28,472 nucleotides of DNA from Duncaniella sp. Its GTDB lineage: Bacteria; Bacteroidota; Bacteroidia; Bacteroidales; Muribaculaceae. Made by a program: the position numbers and the translations under genes. The stretch is from the NCBI GenBank assembly GCA_022511285.1, contig JAFLRW010000002.1, positions 4,750 through 33,221 on the forward strand. Direction: 5' to 3'. Shown here in pieces: positions 25,265 through 28,472 of this stretch (its first letter is position 1; every line of letters starts with the position of its first letter). A model generated the notes under the pieces. It made no database searches and had not been told where the DNA came from. It saw only the letters and a list, made by a program, of their open reading frames with translations.

Positions 25265-26025
25265 ATACCTCTGAATTTAGCCAAAGTAATAGCCGTGGCC
25301 ACAGCCGCATTAAGCGACTCTCCGGTAGGGCGCCCGGCTGGATATGACGGTATGAGCAACCGATGGGTCACCTCGCGTTCCACTTGGGGCGAGATGCCAT
25401 TGCCCTCGTTGCCAATGACAATGATTCCCTCGGCTGCGATTTCCACATCGGCAATGTTGTTGCCATCCAAAAAAGTGCCATACACACCCTCGGCACCCTG
25501 CTCTTTGAGCCTGACCAACTCTGCCGGAAGATCGCAATAATGAACAGCCACACGCGCTATAGAGCCCATCGTGGCTTGCACCACCTTAGGACTGAAACAG
25601 GAGGCTGTCTCTCTGCTCGCAATGATATCTGTCACTCCAAACCAATCAGCCACACGAATGATTGTGCCCAGATTGCCGGGGTCCTGAATAGTGTCAAGAG
25701 CAAGCATTAGCCGCCCGCGAGGGCTCGGAATAGGCTTCTCGGCAGGAATATGATAGACCGCCACGACGTCGGGAGCAGTGACAAGGCTTGACATCCGTGA
25801 GATATCGCCCCGAGTCGCTGTGGTGGCCACATCAGCGAGTTCAGGATGGTCTTCAAGCCACTCGGCAGTGGCATACACCGCTTCAAGTGAAAAGTGAGGC
25901 AACGTGTCAAGCACACATTTAGTCCCCTCAGCCTTAAAAAGACCCGATTTGCGGCGTCCTTTGCGAGTGTCGAGAGAGCCGATAAGTGAAATTATGCTGT
26001 TGGTTATGGCGTGATTATTCTGCAT
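25261..26025 (-). CDS. SpoU/TrmH-family RNA 2'-O-ribose methyltransferase
   Basis: Uses S-adenosylmethionine to methylate a ribose in tRNA or rRNA; the exact target is unknown. From the ATG at 26025 it is 254 aa with an N-terminal substrate-binding region (KAEGTKCV near 31-38) and the knotted SPOUT domain. Motif 1 is QDPGNLGTIIR (114-124, with Asn118 and Arg124), motif 2 IGNEGNGIS (204-212) and motif 3 ESLNAAVA (236-243). An in-frame TTG at 26034 would extend it, but that TTG is part of the -7 box. It is translationally coupled to radA by a 4-bp overlap. Confidence 0.92.
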   Translation of the reverse strand: MQNNHAITNSIISLIGSLDTRKGRRKSGLFKAEGTKCVLDTLPHFSLEAVYATAEWLEDHPELADVATTATRGDISRMSSLVTAPDVVAVYHIPAEKPIPSPRGRLMLALDTIQDPGNLGTIIRVADWFGVTDIIASRETASCFSPKVVQATMGSIARVAVHYCDLPAELVRLKEQGAEGVYGTFLDGNNIADVEIAAEGIIVIGNEGNGISPQVEREVTHRLLIPSYPAGRPTGESLNAAVATAITLAKFRGI

Positions 26026-26031
26026 ATCACA

Positions 26032-26039
26032 CAAAGGTA
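26032..26039 (-). promoter_or_regulatory. -7 box of the methyltransferase-radA operon
   Basis: TACCTTTG on the minus strand fits TAnnTTTG and ends 6 nt before the ATG at 26025, predicting a leaderless or nearly leaderless mRNA. The divergent kinase gene has its own box 22 bp away. Confidence 0.6.
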
Positions 26040-26061
26040 AGCATAAATCCGCAATTTTTTG

Positions 26062-26069
26062 TAACTTTA
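26062..26069 (+). promoter_or_regulatory. Probable -7 box for the kinase/RapZ-fusion operon
   Basis: TAACTTTA differs from TAnnTTTG only at the last base and is followed by CAGCAAAATAA, as at other promoters here. It lies 26 nt upstream of the ATG at 26096. No -33 TTG is seen. Confidence 0.4.
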
Positions 26070-26095
26070 CAGCAAAATAACACGTTGTGCGACAT

Positions 26096-27493
26096 ATGAC
26101 ACTCGAACATCTTTACAGCACCCTCACCGGGCAGTTACCCGAAAGCGTCACCCCTCTTACGGCCGCGGGCTCGCCTCGCCGCTATTATCGTCTCGCGGGA
26201 TCTGAGACTCTGATAGGAGTGGTGGGCACTCGACTTAAGGAAAATGAGGCATTTCTCTATCTTGCCGACCATTTTGAGCGCTATGGACTCCCGGCGCCAA
26301 GAGTCTTGGCGGTGAGTCCTGACAAGATGTGCTATCTTCAAACCGACCTCGGAGACACATCGCTGTGGCAGTGTCGTGATGACTCCACCCTTCTTGAGCG
26401 CACAATCTCCACCCTCCCCGCCTTGCAGACCACCGGCATTGAATATATTGACTGGGAACAGTGTTATCCTGTGGCAGAGTTTGACAGCGCGTCAGTGATG
26501 TGGGACTTGAATTATTTTAAATACTCCTATCTCAACCTGACAGGTATTGAATACTCCGAACCGCTGCTTGAAAAGGCTTTTCAGGCGCTTGCTTTGCAGA
26601 CACAGGAGTTGACACGGAGTGAGTCAGCCGGACTGATGCTACGCGATTTTCAAAGCCGCAATGTGATGGTGAAGGATGGCAATCCATATTTTATAGATTT
26701 CCAGGGCGCGCGCCGCGGACCGCTGGCCTACGATGTAGCCTCATTCATCTGGCAGGCTAAAGCGTGCTTCACGCCTGACCGACGGCAGTCTCTGACCGAG
26801 GTTTACAAAAAGAGTCTCGGCCGCATTCGCCCGGTAGCGGACGATTTTGACAACCAAGTGCTCCTTATGGCGTTATTGCGCACCCTCCAGGTGTTGGGAG
26901 CCTACGGATATCGCGGATTAGTAGAGAAAAAAGGGCATTTCATCAGCAGCATTCCGTATGCATTGTCCAATCTGCGCCAACTGCTGACCACTGAGGTTTT
27001 TGACCGCCCTGGATTGGAATATCTCCGTGACGTATTGGAACGGGTGGCTGAAAAGGCCCCAATAGATTTGCTTGACCAGCCATCTGATGGACTCACTGTC
27101 AGAGTGACGAGTTTTTCATATAAAAAAGGCTTACCCCTCGACCCCTCAGGCAATGGAGGCGGATTTGTGTTTGACTGCCGGGCAATGGATAATCCGGGGC
27201 GCTATGACTGCTACAAGCCCCTAACCGGGCTCGACAAGCCTGTGATTGATTTTCTTGAAGAGCGCGGTGAGATTCAAGAGTTTCTCGCTGAGTGTCATGC
27301 ATTGATTGACACGGCTGTGAACAACTATATATCACGTGGATTCACATCCCTGGCCGTCTCCTTCGGGTGTACCGGCGGAAAACACCGCAGCGTCTATTCG
27401 GCGCAACACACCGCCGAACACCTCAAAGAGCGCTTCCCACAGATAAACGTTATCCTCCACCACCGCGAACGGGGTATACAGAAGATGCTATGA
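26096..27493 (+). CDS. AmgK-like sugar kinase fused to a RapZ C-terminal domain
   Basis: A two-domain protein, 465 aa from the ATG at 26096 (468 from a GTG at 26087). Residues about 1-300 are an APH-type kinase like AmgK, which phosphorylates the anomeric carbon of N-acetylmuramic acid or GlcNAc in cell-wall recycling: LRDFQSRNVMV has the catalytic Asp184 and Asn189, and FIDFQGARRGPLAYD the metal-binding Asp201. Residues about 338-465 match the C-terminal domain of RapZ, including PLTGLDKPVIDFLEE and GCTGGKHRSVY (424-434). In E. coli RapZ this domain binds glucosamine-6-phosphate and small RNAs; the RapZ nucleotide-binding N-terminal domain is absent here. It overlaps the next gene by 4 bp. 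Confidence 0.88.
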   Translation: MTLEHLYSTLTGQLPESVTPLTAAGSPRRYYRLAGSETLIGVVGTRLKENEAFLYLADHFERYGLPAPRVLAVSPDKMCYLQTDLGDTSLWQCRDDSTLLERTISTLPALQTTGIEYIDWEQCYPVAEFDSASVMWDLNYFKYSYLNLTGIEYSEPLLEKAFQALALQTQELTRSESAGLMLRDFQSRNVMVKDGNPYFIDFQGARRGPLAYDVASFIWQAKACFTPDRRQSLTEVYKKSLGRIRPVADDFDNQVLLMALLRTLQVLGAYGYRGLVEKKGHFISSIPYALSNLRQLLTTEVFDRPGLEYLRDVLERVAEKAPIDLLDQPSDGLTVRVTSFSYKKGLPLDPSGNGGGFVFDCRAMDNPGRYDCYKPLTGLDKPVIDFLEERGEIQEFLAECHALIDTAVNNYISRGFTSLAVSFGCTGGKHRSVYSAQHTAEHLKERFPQINVILHHRERGIQKML

Positions 27494-28239
27494 AAGCTAT
27501 GATATTTGCCGCCGGGCTCGGCTCACGCCTGCGTCCTCTCACCGACACTACTCCGAAAGCACTCATAGAGGTGGGGGGTATTCCGATGTTAGAGCGAGTG
27601 ACTCGGCGTCTCATCGCCGCCGGAGTGAACCGTATAGTAGTCAATGTGCATCACCACGCCGATAGTATTGAGCATTTCCTGCGCAACAACAACAATTTCG
27701 GTGCCGACATAGCCATCAGCAACGAGCGTGAATTGCTGCTTGACACCGGAGGCGGAGTGGTCAAGGCGTCAGCATTACTCACTGACGGAAGGTGTGATGA
27801 ACCTATAATGCTCTATAACGCAGACATACTGACCGACTTTCCTATTGAGGAAATGTTAGCCGAACATATTGCCGGCAGAGCTGCGGCCACACTACTGGTG
27901 TCGACCGACAGACCGTCGACACGCGGATTTCTTTTTGACGACAACCGTCGTCTCTGCGGATGGATCAACCACGTCTCCGGCGAAGTGAGAAGTCCGCTCA
28001 CAGTGCCTGAGGGGGCCAAGGCAATGGCATTCGGAGGCATTCACATTATCAATCCGGAACTGATAGAGACGATGACAGCCTATGGCAGAAACAATGGCGA
28101 GATATTCTCGCTGACGCCATTCTACACTGCCACCTGCGACCAAAACATCTATCGCGCTTATATCCCGCACGCTCCCTACCGTTGGGTGGATATCGGCCGC
28201 CACGACACATTGGAGCAAGCCAGGCTAATGTTTGACTGA
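27490..28239 (+). CDS. MurU-like sugar-1-phosphate nucleotidyltransferase
   Basis: A 249-aa nucleotidyltransferase that would join a sugar-1-phosphate to UTP or another NTP. The N-terminus carries the family signature AAGLGSRLRPLTDTTPK with the conserved Gly, Arg and Lys, LDTGGGVVKA follows, and the metal aspartate is in YNADILTD. The size and the preceding AmgK-like kinase point to MurU (MurNAc-1-P uridylyltransferase), giving a kinase plus uridylyltransferase route from free MurNAc back to UDP-MurNAc; this rests on context, and other sugars are possible. The ATG overlaps the kinase stop as ATGA. Its 3' end overlaps the convergent YiiX-like gene by 15 bp. Confidence 0.88.
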   Translation: MKAMIFAAGLGSRLRPLTDTTPKALIEVGGIPMLERVTRRLIAAGVNRIVVNVHHHADSIEHFLRNNNNFGADIAISNERELLLDTGGGVVKASALLTDGRCDEPIMLYNADILTDFPIEEMLAEHIAGRAAATLLVSTDRPSTRGFLFDDNRRLCGWINHVSGEVRSPLTVPEGAKAMAFGGIHIINPELIETMTAYGRNNGEIFSLTPFYTATCDQNIYRAYIPHAPYRWVDIGRHDTLEQARLMFD

Positions 28240-28472
28240 TACTATTTTTAGCAAGGGGGATTTGGATAGGTCGTTAGGGTTTGTGCCGGGAATACCCTCC
28301 GGGACAGGTACGCCTAACTCTGCATAGAGTTCGAGCCAGAACTGTGGCATAGAGCCGTCAGCGGCACGAAAATTCATTGGAGCAGCTTCAAAAATATGGG
28401 CGCCCGATTCGGTGAGATAACTCTCATACACCAATTCCGAGCAATACATCTTGTCATTATCCGGAAGAAACC
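28225..28472 (-). CDS. YiiX/YebB-like NlpC/P60-superfamily cysteine hydrolase, partial
   Basis: Only the C-terminal 81 or so codons are in the window; the frame is open to the right edge (FLPDNDK precedes MYCSELVYESYL). The MYCSELVY segment is characteristic of the circularly permuted NlpC/P60 hydrolases of the YiiX/YebB type, where the catalytic cysteine lies near the C-terminus and the histidine near the N-terminus. The substrate is unknown; amide or lipid hydrolysis has been proposed for the superfamily. The stop codon lies inside the end of the convergent nucleotidyltransferase gene. Confidence 0.7.
   Translation of the reverse strand, partial: FLPDNDKMYCSELVYESYLTESGAHIFEAAPMNFRAADGSMPQFWLELYAELGVPVPEGIPGTNPNDLSKSPLLKIVSVKH

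Noticed and set aside
26096..27000. Aminoglycoside phosphotransferase (resistance) reading of the kinase domain
   Set aside because: The RDFQSRN and IDFQGA wording, the RapZ-domain fusion and the MurU-like partner fit AmgK-type sugar kinases better than antibiotic kinases.
1..28472. tRNA genes, CRISPR arrays, insertion sequences or prophage
   Set aside because: No cloverleaf with a TTC-type T-arm, no regularly spaced repeats, and no transposase, integrase or phage structural motif was seen on either strand.

Overview
The window reads as a typical Bacteroidales chromosome segment. The evidence is repeated Bacteroidetes-type promoters (TAnnTTTG at -7, some with TTG or TTTG about 20 nt upstream), weak Shine-Dalgarno sequences, a full-length fucose-salvage enzyme (Fkp), and an order of housekeeping genes (lysS-gpsA-pgi) that I remember from Bacteroides. 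GC content near 50% in the regions I sampled would suit a Muribaculaceae-like gut bacterium better than Bacteroides sensu stricto, but this is an inference. No rRNA, tRNA, CRISPR array, insertion sequence, integrase or phage gene is visible. No gene-free stretch reaches 300 bases; the longest gap, about 200 bp at 4811-5010, holds divergent promoters.

Layout. 1-1012: 3' part of UDP-glucose dehydrogenase. 1043-4810 (minus): a compact operon of a TsaC/YrdC tRNA-modification enzyme, a polyprenyl-phosphate sugar phosphotransferase and a CLC chloride transporter with CBS domains. 4990-8832 (plus): a small membrane-anchored protein of unknown function, then a 1097-residue protein with OB-like segments and a C-terminal Schlafen-type AlbA_2 domain. 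8979-12165: PRPP synthetase, then a lipoprotein S9 peptidase. 12255-14990: Fkp. 15091-19088: lysS, gpsA, pgi, ended by a perfect 21-bp palindromic terminator shared with a convergent secreted SGNH hydrolase (19166-19957, minus). 20097-21617 (minus): HtrA/DegP protease. 21784-23855 (plus): an NlpC/P60 lipoprotein overlapping an M16-like protein that lacks its zinc site. 23879-26025 (minus): a SpoU-type RNA methyltransferase and radA. 26096-28239 (plus): a sugar-kinase domain fused to a RapZ C-terminal domain, overlapping a MurU-like nucleotidyltransferase. 28225-28472 (minus): C-terminus of a YiiX-like cysteine hydrolase.

How the genes fit together. Several serve the cell surface: Ugd makes UDP-glucuronate, Fkp makes GDP-fucose, the phosphotransferase starts lipid-linked glycans, and HtrA, NlpC/P60, the M16-like protein, the S9 lipoprotein and the SGNH hydrolase act in the envelope. 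The AmgK-like/MurU-like pair looks like a peptidoglycan-sugar recycling route. Its fusion to the domain that in E. coli RapZ senses glucosamine-6-phosphate and binds small RNA is the most novel system here. The AlbA_2/OB protein is the most interesting gene of unknown function. At least three genes have a -7 box only 5-7 nt before the start codon, which suggests leaderless or near-leaderless mRNAs.
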